A DNA stretch of 64,000 bases from Utricularia gibba (taxonomy: Eukaryota; Streptophyta; Magnoliopsida; Lamiales; Lentibulariaceae): contig NEEC01000010.1 in NCBI GenBank assembly GCA_002189035.1, positions 3,224,001-3,288,000 on the forward strand. Direction: 5' to 3'. The notes beneath the pieces are model-generated. The model ran no database searches. It worked only from the letters and a program-made list of their open reading frames with translations, and was not told the DNA's origin. The stretch's first letter is position 1. Each line of letters begins with the position of its first letter. The position numbers and the translations under genes were made by a program. Below, one piece after another: positions 12,484 through 22,105 of this stretch.

Positions 12484-13584
12484 ATGAACCCGCAGCTTCC
12501 GTTTCCGATGAACGATTCTCTATTCATGGACCAATTCCCAGGCTTGGAGGCCCTCTCGGCGCCTCCATACCTGACCTCTGGTTCTGGTTCCTTGCACTGC
12601 GTCGCAGGCGAAGGAAACCATCTGCCCTGCAAACTCTCTCCTGGGGAGCTCGCTGCTGTTTTCTATGGCGAGACTGGTTACCAAGAGATGAAGAGAAAAG
12701 GGGCGATGGGCTCCACTTCAGAGACCACTTCTTCTCATTCGAGATCCACAGATGTGAGTGAGTTTTGCTATTGTCTTGAAGTTTAGAACGCACAGACACA
12801 ACCTTTTTAGGTGTGGGCTCTTGAGTCGGATTCAACCCTTTCACGGTGGCTCATTATGCTATGAATTTGGGTTTCTTTTAGGGGTCAAGGAGAAGCAAGA
12901 AGGCAAGGAAAGAGGATGATGGGAAACACAAGGATGTGGTTCATGTGAGGGCGAGGAGGGGTCAGGCCACTGACAACCATAGCTTAGCTGAAAGGGTAAA
13001 GCTCCACATTATTCCACCTTTTTGCTCCCCTTTCGAAAAGGGATTGAAAAATCATCTTATTGCTGATGTTGATGATCAGGCGAGGAGAGGCAAAATCAAC
13101 GAGCGTTTGAAGTTACTGAAGGATATTGTCCCCGGCTGCTGTAAGGTATATATATCGTCTTGCATCTTCCCAGCTTCGAAACAAGATGATTCATGCCTTT
13201 CTACTGATACCCATTACAATGCTTCAATGCACACAGAGCATGGGGATGGTGGTGATGCTGGACGAGACCATCAACTACGTCCAATCCTTGCGGAATCAAA
13301 TCGAGGTATGCAACCAAACAAACACACAAATCCGGCATCCAAAACTTGCTTCTTGATGCTAAAACTAACACCCACTTTGCTCAGTTCCTTTCGATGCAAC
13401 TGGCGGCAGCCAGCACTCCCGTCGACGAATACAACCTCGACGCGCTGCAGGTTCGGCTCGTCTTCTCAGAAAGTTTGGATCGTTCAACAAACGGTTAAAC
13501 TCAGGCGATTGCTTTGCCTTTCCACAGTGCCTGTCGGCAAGCCTCAGCTATGGAGATCCCCTTCAGCTGCCTCCTGGCAAGTGA
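12484..13584 (+). CDS. bHLH transcription factor, BEE/HBI1/bHLH79-like (subfamily XII)
   Basis: Six exons (12484-12753, 12882-12995, 13080-13145, 13237-13305, about 13385-13450, about 13528-13584), about 213 residues. The family signature [18 protein letters not shown] precedes the basic region and helix 1 ([20 protein letters not shown]). The loop and helix 2 read [22 protein letters not shown], followed by [12 protein letters not shown]. The His, Glu and Arg residues that read E-box/G-box DNA are present. The residue after the RR pair is Gly, where BEE-type relatives I recall have Glu. The C-terminus is short ([12 protein letters not shown]). These factors promote cell elongation downstream of brassinosteroid and light. 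The N-terminal part ([14 protein letters not shown]...) is Ser/Pro-rich and unstructured. Intact as read. Confidence 0.9.
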
Positions 13585-14004
13585 AGACTCCGTTTTGCAT
13601 TTTTGACTGCGGCATCCAGGAAAGAAAGAAAGAACGAAATGTGGCGTCAAAAACCGGTGTAGACTGTAGAGTCCCGCGTACGGACTCCGGTTTCAGAAAG
13701 GACTGCACTTACATCTGTTCATAGTAACGTAAACAGTATCTTATTTATTACAAAATTTCTTCGATTTCTTTATTACAAATTTTATTTTAATAAATAACTT
13801 AATAATACAATAAATTTAATTATATTTATATCATAACCCAATCATTTTAGGGACAACTTAAAAAAAAGAATAATCACTACAAATATATTATTATTATTAT
13901 TATCATTGATACAAAACTTCAAATTAAAATTGTGTTGTTTCATTATAGATTCGAAAATCAATAAAATTTAAAATGAATAAATCATCATTTAAAAAATCAT
14001 TGAT
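13585..14004. other. bHLH 3' flank and AT-rich spacer
   Basis: No gene recognised. The stretch after about 13730 is strongly AT-rich, with runs of TTATTATTATTAT near 13890 and degenerate forms of the tandem-repeat sequence that follows. Confidence 0.4.
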
Positions 14005-14400
14005 ACCTATTTCTAAATATAATTGAATTGTTTTAAACCAAATCTTCATACATACAATATTTTTTAAGTATTAACAAAAGTTATGATTAAATCATTTTAT
14101 TTCATGAATTATCTATTTTTAAATACGATTGAATTGTTTTAGATCACAAACTAATCTTTATACATATGATTTTTTTGGGTTTAGGATTCACAAAAATTAT
14201 GATTAAATCATTTTATTTCACAAATTATCTATTTTTAAATACGATTGAGTCGTTTTAAATCAAGAACTACTCTTTATACATATGATTTTTTTGGGTTTAG
14301 TATTCACAAAAATTAAATTAAATCATTTTATTTTACGGATTATCTATTTTTAAATACGATTAAATCGTTTTAGATGATGAAGTAATCTGATTTTTTGAGT
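14005..14400. repeat. Tandem repeat, ~115-bp unit, about 3.5 copies
   Basis: Copies begin at about 14005 (diverged, ~106 bp), 14111, 14227 and 14342 (truncated). The shared core starts ATCTATTTTTAAATACGATT, then GTTTTAGATCA, ATACATATGATTTTTTTGGG, and ends AAATCATTTTATTTCAC. The two central copies are nearly identical. The array stops where GC content jumps at about 14400. Confidence 0.8.
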
Positions 14401-15757
14401 AGGCATGAAAAGGGAATAGGAAGATGGGACATGATTAGGAGTGGGAGGGATGGCGTCGCCAGCTGCGGATCCAGTGGAGCTTCGATGGTTGTAGCCCAGC
14501 CCCCCACGAGGAGTGGGGGCGTGTCTTGCCTTTCTTTACTGGGCCTGGGGACAGATTCATCTGAACCAACAATCATCCATCAGTTGCCAAGGGCAAAGAG
14601 ATAAAGGCGTGGGGCTTATCTTCCACCCAACGCCTACCCACAAATCATTCGCATTCCCATTCCCATTGGCAGCCTCCGTTATACAGCGGGCGTCACCTCC
14701 CAAAACTGCTGCTAACTCCCTCGTTCACAGGATTCAACCACACAACACTGTTCTGCGCACCAAGCCGACCTCGGAATAATTGAGTTTAGGAGGCGAGGGC
14801 GGCAGTCCTTACTTGTGCTTATCGCGTTTGATGGTTTCAGAAAAGACGATTTTGGAATGTAGCTGGGGTGTCAGTGTCGCAGACACCTCCTCTTTTATTG
14901 AGTTCAACTCATGTTGCCCCCCTGACAACGAAGCATATGAATCTGGATGGATGGTACCCAAGAGAAGGCAGTAAATGGGGTGGCTACAAGCTGGGTGTTT
15001 CATTCATCAGTCCTCCCGGTTAACTGTTTAAGGAAACCATTCTGGAAGAGGAAAGGCTCACGAACCATAGGGGTCCTCGCCTAGGCCCCTTGTAGGAAGC
15101 CCGTGATGATCTATCTAGTCCAGTAAGCTCCACGGGCTTCGACCCCCGGTCACACTTTTTAAGGTAAGGCCTCAACCTGTTCAAAGCAGATTTAATGCCC
15201 CACTTGAGGGATGTGATCCACACCGCGTCTCCTTTTTCTCCTTCAAACCAGTAACCCAGAGGTTTCTAACGTGTTGGGTTTCTTCACAAGTCTCCTGCAA
15301 GCTATACTGTGAATGCACTCTATCCAGGAAGAGTTGATTCCACCTGCTTTGAAGGGGATGCACATTGCAATGTGCTGTCAAGAGGGTTGCATTAACATCA
15401 TCCGAGGCTGCAATGGCTTTCACTGGCGACCGTCAAGGATCAGATGCGGTGTTCGATCGAGACTTTGCAGAGAAAACAAGGCAAACTTCCGGGTGCCTCT
15501 GTCTGTGTAAATGAAAGCTTTTGAATCACCATGTGTTCATGTGGACACCCTTGGACTTCATCAAGCTACACCTAAATCTGAAATATCCTGAGAAGAAGGC
15601 TCAATATCACCAAGCGAACACAGAGAGAGTCAGGAAACTGGGAGATGAGATCACCCCTGAGGACACAAGCTCTGAATGCTTGAAAAAACACGAATTATTA
15701 AATAAAAATGGGGAAAAAAAAGAGATTCGAGAGCAATGTTATTCACAGACACTTTGA
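14400..15757. other. GC-richer unassigned segment with short inverted repeats
   Basis: Composition rises sharply relative to the AT-rich array before it. Several short open frames exist on both strands (e.g. 14395-14604, 15313-15510, 15521-15757) but none has a recognisable domain or coherent splicing. Perfect hairpins are visible: CCCCCAC/GTGGGGG at 14501-14519 and GAAGCCCGTG/CACGGGCTTC at 15096-15140. This may be a decayed mobile element or a non-coding transcript; I cannot tell which. Confidence 0.35.
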
Positions 15758-15877
15758 CACGTACATTTGATTTTTAGACACGAAAGGACGGGTACTGTGC
15801 GACTGGGAGAAAGGTCGACACGACGTCTCCGTTTTTTCTTACCACGTGCGTAGTATGTGCGGCCTTACCTGGAATTC

Positions 15878-15897
15878 TTACACGTGGCCACGTGTAA
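15878..15897. promoter_or_regulatory. 20-bp perfect palindrome with two G-boxes
   Basis: The sequence TTACACGTGGCCACGTGTAA reads the same on both strands and contains CACGTG twice (15881-15886 and 15889-15894). A third CACGTG lies at 15843-15848. It sits about 215-235 bp before the start of the reductase gene at 16114, with TATAAAA at about 16010. Paired ACGT cores are typical of ABA-, light- or stress-responsive promoters bound by bZIP or bHLH dimers. Confidence 0.65.
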
Positions 15898-16008
15898 TTT
15901 TGATATTTTTTTGAATGTTTATTATGCGTAAAATATTATTTTTTTTCTTTTTTGAAATGGAGATTTTCGCCAAGCAGAAGTTGGCCTTGTTTGTAGTGTC
16001 ATTTTCCC

Positions 16009-16016
16009 CTATAAAA
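16009..16016 (+). promoter_or_regulatory. TATA box of the CCR-like reductase gene
   Basis: CTATAAAA lies about 100 bp before the ATG at 16114, in a promoter that also carries the double G-box palindrome. Confidence 0.55.
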
Positions 16017-16113
16017 CGACGGGCGTTGGTTGCTTTACCAAGGAATCCGTTCCGCCTTCATTATCATTTTCGCTTTCCTGGTTTCTCGATCAATCCTTGT
16101 ACGGAGAAAGAAG

Positions 16114-17778
16114 AATGTCGACGGTTTGTGTGACTGGGGGCTCCGGGTACGTCGCCTCGTGGCTCATCAAGGTGTTGCTCCAGCGTGGTTACACTGTCAG
16201 AGCTTCTGTTCGTATTCCCAGTGAGTGATCCCTTTACCCTCTTCACATTCGCTGTTGTTTGATCTGTGATATGCCTCCCCGATGATTTCCGGGGTTTGCG
16301 CCATCTGGGTGTGACATGCGTGTGATATTTCCAGATCTGCTTTTTCTCAACTGGTGGTTTGTTTTTACTTCACCCTATTTATCGGTGGGTTGTATTGTGG
16401 TTGACGGAGGACGTGGACTGATCTGCAGATGATCCTAAGAAGACCCAGCACTTGCTTTCACTCGAAGGGGCCAAGGAGAGGCTTAAACTGTCCAAGGCGG
16501 ATTTGCTTGAGGAGGGGTCTTTCGATTCAATCATCTCCGGCTGCGATGGCGTTTTTCACACTGCGTCGCCCTTTTTCTTTGACACCAAGGATCCGCAGGT
16601 TCCATTCTCGCCTTTCTTGCACCCATGAGGCTTGGGAACCCCATAAATTGCATACTGTGAGATTTGCTTTACGCCGAGTTGTGGTTTTTAAACCTGAGTC
16701 ACGACTATGGGAACCTTTTTCTGGGATACGGGATGTTATATCTCCTTTTGGTTTCATGTAGTTTTTGTTAGCCATTCTTTCTTGACTGATTGTTTCTCCC
16801 AGGCGGACTTGATAGATCCCGCAGTGAAGGGGACTCTGAATGTGCTTGGCTCTGTTGCGAAGTCACCTTCTGTTAAAAGAGTGATTTTAACCTCTTCTGA
16901 AGCTGCTGTATGTTTCAACGGTACCCCCTAACACCGGAGGTGGAAATCGATGAGACTTGGTATTCGGATGCTGATTTCTGCAGGAAAAACCAGGTAAACT
17001 CTAACCTCTGGTGTTGTACCTATGATGTGCACTTATCAGGCTATCCATTTCCCACCAGCTGTGGTATGTGCTTTCCAAGACACTGGCTGAGGAAGCTGCC
17101 TGGAAGTTTGCAAAAGAGAAGGGCATCGACCTGATAACCATTAACCCCACCTGCGTTATCGGACCACTGCTCCAGCCATCACTTAATACAAGTTCCTCCA
17201 ACATATCCTACTTGATAAATGGCAAGATTATGCAGGCATTTTTTTCCTTATCGCTCAAGTTGCCTTTGATATCAATGTTTGTAAGTCGTTCTTGGCATGC
17301 AATCAGGTGCTGAAACATACCCAAATGCGACGTATGGTTGGGTAGATGTCAGGGATGTAGTGAATTGCCATGTCCTGGCATTTGAGAATCCTTCGGCTAG
17401 CGGAAGATATCTCATGGTAGAGAGAGCTGCTCAACACAAAGAGATTGCTGACATTCTGCGCAAACTGTATCCTAACTTCAAGCTTCCTGACAAGTTAGTT
17501 TTCCTTTGATCATCAGTTCAATGTAGCGCTTCGTTCTTTTTTTTTCGCTACTGCACGTGCTCATTTCCATGCGCCCTGAACCCTGATCAGCAACATTTCC
17601 TCTGAATCCCAAATTTCTTCTCAGGCCTTCTGATGACAAGCCATTGACACCCATCTACCGTGCCTCAAAGGAAAAGGCAAAGAGCCTCGGGGTTACCTTC
17701 ATTCCCCTGGAACAAAGTGTCAAGGACACTGCTGAAAGCTTGCTGGAGAAGGGTTTTCTCAAGCCAGTAACTATCTAA
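16114..17778 (+). pseudogene. CCR / phenylacetaldehyde reductase-like SDR, frameshifted as read
   Basis: NADPH-dependent reductase of the DFR/CCR superfamily (extended SDR). Exons: 16114-16220, 16429-16598, 16803-16993, 17059-17221, 17307-17493, 17625-17778. The N-terminus has the Rossmann motif [13 protein letters not shown]. The catalytic Ser region is LTSSEAAV, and YVLSK supplies the YxxxK pair. The substrate/cofactor segment [17 protein letters not shown] and the C-terminus ([20 protein letters not shown]) are typical. Two oddities occur. In exon 3 the frame breaks at a run of five C (16924-16928): a stop follows NGTP directly, while the expected continuation [14 protein letters not shown] is in the next frame, consistent with one missing base. 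Intron 4 (17222-17306) starts with GC instead of GT. Because all other exons are intact, a sequencing or assembly error is at least as likely as true loss of function. The exact substrate is unknown. Confidence 0.72.
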
Positions 17779-18312
17779 ATGCTGCCATTCTCGCCGCGGC
17801 ATTACCTTGCACTGTGTGAGCACTGGCAGATGAGCCTTGCCTTTGGTTTGCAGTTAATAAGATAGTGTGCTTTGTAGGGCATGGTGAACTTGATGCATAT
17901 GCTAGCTATCTAATGAATAAGATATGCTTTACTTAAGCGGTGTGCATTCTTGTTTTCTTTCTTGATCTGCAAGCGAAAAACATTGTTTAACCCTGAAAGC
18001 TTGCAAGGGGCATTCATCCCATGTAAGCTCAGGCCAAGATTACCAGAAGTCATGAACTTAAGATGGAATCCAGGCACTGCTGAAAACTAATGATTAAGAC
18101 AACACCATCAACATTGATAGACTGAATAGAAAATTCAAATGTAGCTGAAATGGAAAAGTGCCAATCTCTCAACTTAATCCACGCTGCGAAGCGAGATTAA
18201 CACTACAAATTTTGATATGGAGATACTTGAAAGACAAGAACTTGACCAGCAGCAATTCGACCAACTTCACAAATCACACATACATAGCAAGTTCATCATC
18301 AGTTACAACGTC
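17779..18312. other. Convergent 3' flanks of reductase (+) and small membrane protein (-)
   Basis: No coding region recognised. Probably the two 3' UTRs; AATAAG/AATGAATAAG words near 17855-17930 are plausible poly(A) signals for the reductase. Confidence 0.4.
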
Positions 18313-18914
18313 CTAGACTACTGACGCAGTCTTCTTAAGATCATCATCAACCGCCTTGGGTTGGCTGGGGATCATCGCATAACCCAATTTCTTCTTTATA
18401 TCATTTACCTCATCATCATCATCAGAGGACTCAACATCCTCTCCGTGAAGCCTACAGGGAGAAAAGATAGCCCACAGAAGGTACATGATTGCAGCTGTAA
18501 GGCCGCCACATCCGACGCCCAAAAGCAAGGCGCCGACAACACTCATGATATCTCTGGAGCGATCGCGGATTGAATTCGAAAGCGACGGATAAAATTGGGC
18601 AGGCAGATCAGCCGGTTTCTCAAGGAACGACATCCGTGAAACATCCTCGAAATTGGGATTGAAATCCGAATCGAGAGGTGACGGGTCTGGGAAGCGAGCT
18701 GCGGTGGACGAAAAAATCAGGGTCAGGTACCGAGGGCCGCGACTACGGATCAGGAAATGGGAATTAGGTTTCCCGGGGTGCGAATTGTAGGGTAAAAAGT
18801 GGTGGCGGTGGAGAAATAGAATATGGTTTTGCAGGGGCGCGCGGAGGCCGCCACAACGAGGGAGAGGAGGAGGAGGAGGAGGACGGCGGCGGCGGAGGGT
18901 GCGGAGGTCGCCAT
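18313..18914 (-). CDS. Small single-span secretory-pathway membrane protein, probable 1-bp deletion
   Basis: Function unknown. The ATG at 18914 opens a strong signal peptide encoded by a (CTC)n-like run (leucine stretch, then VVAASARPCKT). This frame stops about 55 codons in. From about 18820 downwards a second frame is open and runs RGPRYLTLIFSST, then FNPNFEDVSRMSFLEKP, SNSIRDRSRDIMSVVGALL, a transmembrane segment (GVGCGGLTAAIMYLLWAIF), and an acidic tail (ESSDDDDEVNDIKKKLGYAMIPSQP) ending at 18313. Related plant proteins, as I recall them, join the same parts (SARPCKT, a variable stretch, an R[FY]LT-like segment, a single helix, an acidic tail ending GY..IP) in one frame. I therefore infer one missing base between about 18760 and 18820. 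Without correction the intact frame starts at MSFLEK (18633). Confidence 0.6.
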
Positions 18915-19842
18915 TTGCAGTTTACCTTTTCAACGGAAACATCAGATGGAGAGTCAAGTAGACTTGGGGCGTTGGGAGAAGGAGACGTATAATTAAGGGA
19001 AAGTATTTAATATTTTTTTTATAAAAAAATATCTTTTTTAATTTTAAATAATGTAGGGAAGTATTAAAAAAAGAGCATCAATTCCCTCTCCCCTGTCCTA
19101 CAAGCCATTGATTTACTGCATTCTGCCATGAAACGCTGGCAGATTTTTAATCGAGAATCCTTGACTTCCAATAGTCAAGAAACTCCTCAATTGGGAGGTA
19201 TGATAATTTAGTGTCTTTTCATTTTTTAAGGAGTAGGTAGGTATGCTTAACAGCCTGAAAGAGAGTTACCGGGTGACCAGGGCGGGTAGAGGACGACTGT
19301 ATCCTGCTACCCTTCCCTTCCGAGCCTTCATTTAATTTGGGTTGATTATTTGCAGGTCATTCATCCATTCTGTTGATCCCTTTCCTGACGGGTGTTCTGA
19401 TTGATCTCTTCGCTCTGCGTTTGATATGCTATTAGTTCTTTGTGGGTTTTTCTTTGGTTGATCTTCTCATCATGTTTCGTTGAGTTTCGAGCAATGTTAT
19501 GTATTTGGATGTGTTTTTGACTATGTGCTTCCCGCTGACTTCTGCTTCTGATAGATTGGTTGGAAGATTAAATCTGTATGTTAGTTTTCTGATTCTAGCT
19601 TGGGTTTTTTAAATTTCTGTTTTTGGGGGTGGAAAAATGCCAGCTTTCTGGGCTGGTTAATCATTCACCCCGGGTACATATGTTTATACAGCTCTGCGGG
19701 ATCCTGATTCCTTCTTTTTGTGTTTAGGACAGTTGACTCGAAGTGGGGTTTGAAGAGCTTTATCTTCGGGATTATTTGGTAGATTATGATATTGTGTCCG
19801 TAACTGATAACAATAGAACCATAGTTTTACGTTTGAGAGAAG
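18915..19842. promoter_or_regulatory. Divergent spacer and HPAT leader region
   Basis: Lies between the start of the minus-strand membrane protein and the HPAT start. No coding region recognised. The 19330-19740 part, T-rich with GT...AG-like borders, probably contains the HPAT 5' UTR and a leader intron. Confidence 0.35.
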
Positions 19843-21742
19843 ATGTTACCAAGAAAGAATGCCGGTCATGTTTCTCCCTTATTGTTGATACTAGTGGCTC
19901 TTGGTTTCTTCGTGGCTACCTATAATTTCGTTACACTGATAATCCACAAGACTGTTCCAAGTACCAGTGAGGAGTTGAGTGATCCTGTAGTTAGCAGGCC
20001 TTATGCGATGTCAAAGGGAGTGGGTCCAAAATATCATGTTGCATTGACAGCAACTGATGCACCATATAGCAAATGGCAATGTCGGGTTATGTACTACTGG
20101 TACAAGAAGATGAAAGATGTGCCTGGATCAGATATGGGAGGATTTACTCGGATTTTACATTCAGGAAGTCCTGATAATCTAATGCAGGAGATGCCTACCA
20201 TGATCGTTGATCCTCTTCCAGAAGGGCTTGATCGGGTGAGTACCATAGGATTTTTTTAAAAGCATCAAAAGAATCATGTGGGATATGAAATGATGTGGTG
20301 TTTGGACAGAATGACCTTGATTTCTACCCTTGGTAACCATAATGATGGTTATTTTGTTGTGCTCGGATTTTACATTCTGGTAATTTTTGTGACAGGGTTA
20401 TATCGTCTTAAATCGACCCTGGGCCTTTGTCCAGTGGCTGGAAAAATCTGAAATTGAGGAAGAGTAAGACTTTCTACTTGGCTTTCGTAGTCTTTCCATT
20501 TCTAAAATCTTTCTGTTCATGTTGCTGATGATGCAGCTACATTCTAATGGCTGAACCTGATCACATATTTGTTAATCCACTGCCAAATTTGGCCAATGGA
20601 GATGTTCCAGCTGCATTTCCTTTTTTCTACATACGGCCAACTGACAACGAAAAAATTATAAGAAAATACTATCCCCAGGAGAAAGGTCCAATAAGCAATG
20701 TTGATCCAATTGGGAATTCTCCTGTAATTATCAAGAAGGTTGTCCGATGCACTTTTATTGGTTTTCCTTGCCTCGCATTGAATATACACAGTTTCCAGTG
20801 TTTCATTGACTATTTAACACTCTCGAAAAACTCTGTTTTGCAGTCAATTTTGGCGAGTATTGCACCTACATGGATGAATGTATCACTGCAAATGAAAGCT
20901 GACAATGAAACTGATAAAACCTTTGGCTGGGTGTTGGAAATGTGAGTTCTTGTATCAGCATAAACCAATGTTATATATATCCTAGGATTTTTTTCGTTTT
21001 GTTTCAAATTGGTTTGACGCCCTTACACCTAAGGTTTCAATTGGATGGAATTCATACTTCAAGCTTTACTCTCCAGCCCCTTACCATCGGCTTATCTATT
21101 CTCTGACAATGTTATAGGTATGGTTATGCCATTGCATCGGCGTTGCACGGAGTTCGGCACATTCTACGTAAGGACTTCATGCTTCAGGTGTGTGGATAGT
21201 TGTTGCGCACTGTTACCTCCCCCTTCCCTCTCCATATTCATCTCTGTCATACCTTTGCTCCCTTCAGCCACCTTGGGACACAGAAGTCGGGAAGAAGTAC
21301 ATACTGCATTTTACTTATGGTTGTGACTACAACATGAAGGTAGTATACCTCAACTCTAGTGGGGTTATGTGTGAAAAGTGCTTAGAAGAAATTAGAGCAA
21401 GTGCTATATGCTGTACAGCGAGTGCTCTATCCTTCTGCAGTGTGATATAATTGGTGTGTGTGTTCTTGTGAGCATCAGGGGGAGCTAACTTATGGGAAGA
21501 TCGGAGAATGGAGATTTGACAAGCGATCGCACATTCAGGGTCCTCCTCCGAGAAATCTGTCGCTGCCGCCGCCCGGAGTTCCGGAAAGCGTTGTACGTTT
21601 TTGTCATCTTAGATTAAGCTTCAGGGGCAGTAGTAGCCAAGTGAACTACTTATTGGTGTTTGTATTGGAACTTCTGCAGATAAGATTGGTGAAGGCTGTG
21701 AACGAAGCAAGTGCAAACATTCCTGATTGGTACAAGTTATAG
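19843..21742 (+). CDS. Hydroxyproline O-arabinosyltransferase (HPAT family)
   Basis: Golgi type II membrane enzyme that adds the first arabinose to hydroxyproline in extensins and CLE peptides. Eight exons (about 19843-20235, 20396-20465, 20537-20737, 20844-20941, 21119-21187, 21269-21338, 21479-21593, 21680-21742), about 359 residues, the usual HPAT size. A short cytosolic start (MLPRKNAGHVS) precedes one transmembrane anchor (PLLLILVALGFFVATYNF). The catalytic region starts KYHVALTATDAPYSKWQCR. Further landmarks are GFTRILHSG, NRPWAFVQWL, YILMAEPDHIFVNPLPN (acidic metal-binding patch), GNSPVIIKK, HFTYGCDYN and IGEWRFDKRS. The C-terminus is ANIPDWYKL. No defects seen. It converges with cactin, leaving a 363-bp gap. 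Confidence 0.9.
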
Positions 21743-22105
21743 GGGAGCGGGAGACGGTTCTGTTCAATTCAGAGATCAGGAGAAGATACAAAAATGTTAC
21801 TTGTATACGGTATTGTGTTCTGAAAATGCAACTCCAGCAGAACATTGAATGTTTTCTTCTGATAAATATATCCATTTTGCGCCTGAACGCCATCATATTT
21901 GCAAATGCTGCTGCACTGTTTATAGAATCCCATATCCTCCATTGTCAAAGAATCCCACATGTAGGACTAAAAAGAGGCATCTTATACATAGCATTCATTC
22001 CTCAGCATAGCGATTCCCACTAAGTCAATGGGGGGATAGTCTGTACCTCTCTTTCTATTAGGACTTGAGCAATGAGAGGCAATGCTACTCCAAAAGATCA
22101 TGTTA

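Noticed and set aside
12936-13724. 262-residue ORF reading through several bHLH exons and introns
   Set aside because: The family protein is recovered only by splicing; the long frame passes through introns and loses helix 2.
15090-15165. Possible tRNA or tRNA-derived SINE (GGCTTCGACCCCCGG resembles a T-arm)
   Set aside because: No acceptor stem, D-arm or anticodon arm can be folded around it; kept only as an unexplained hairpin.
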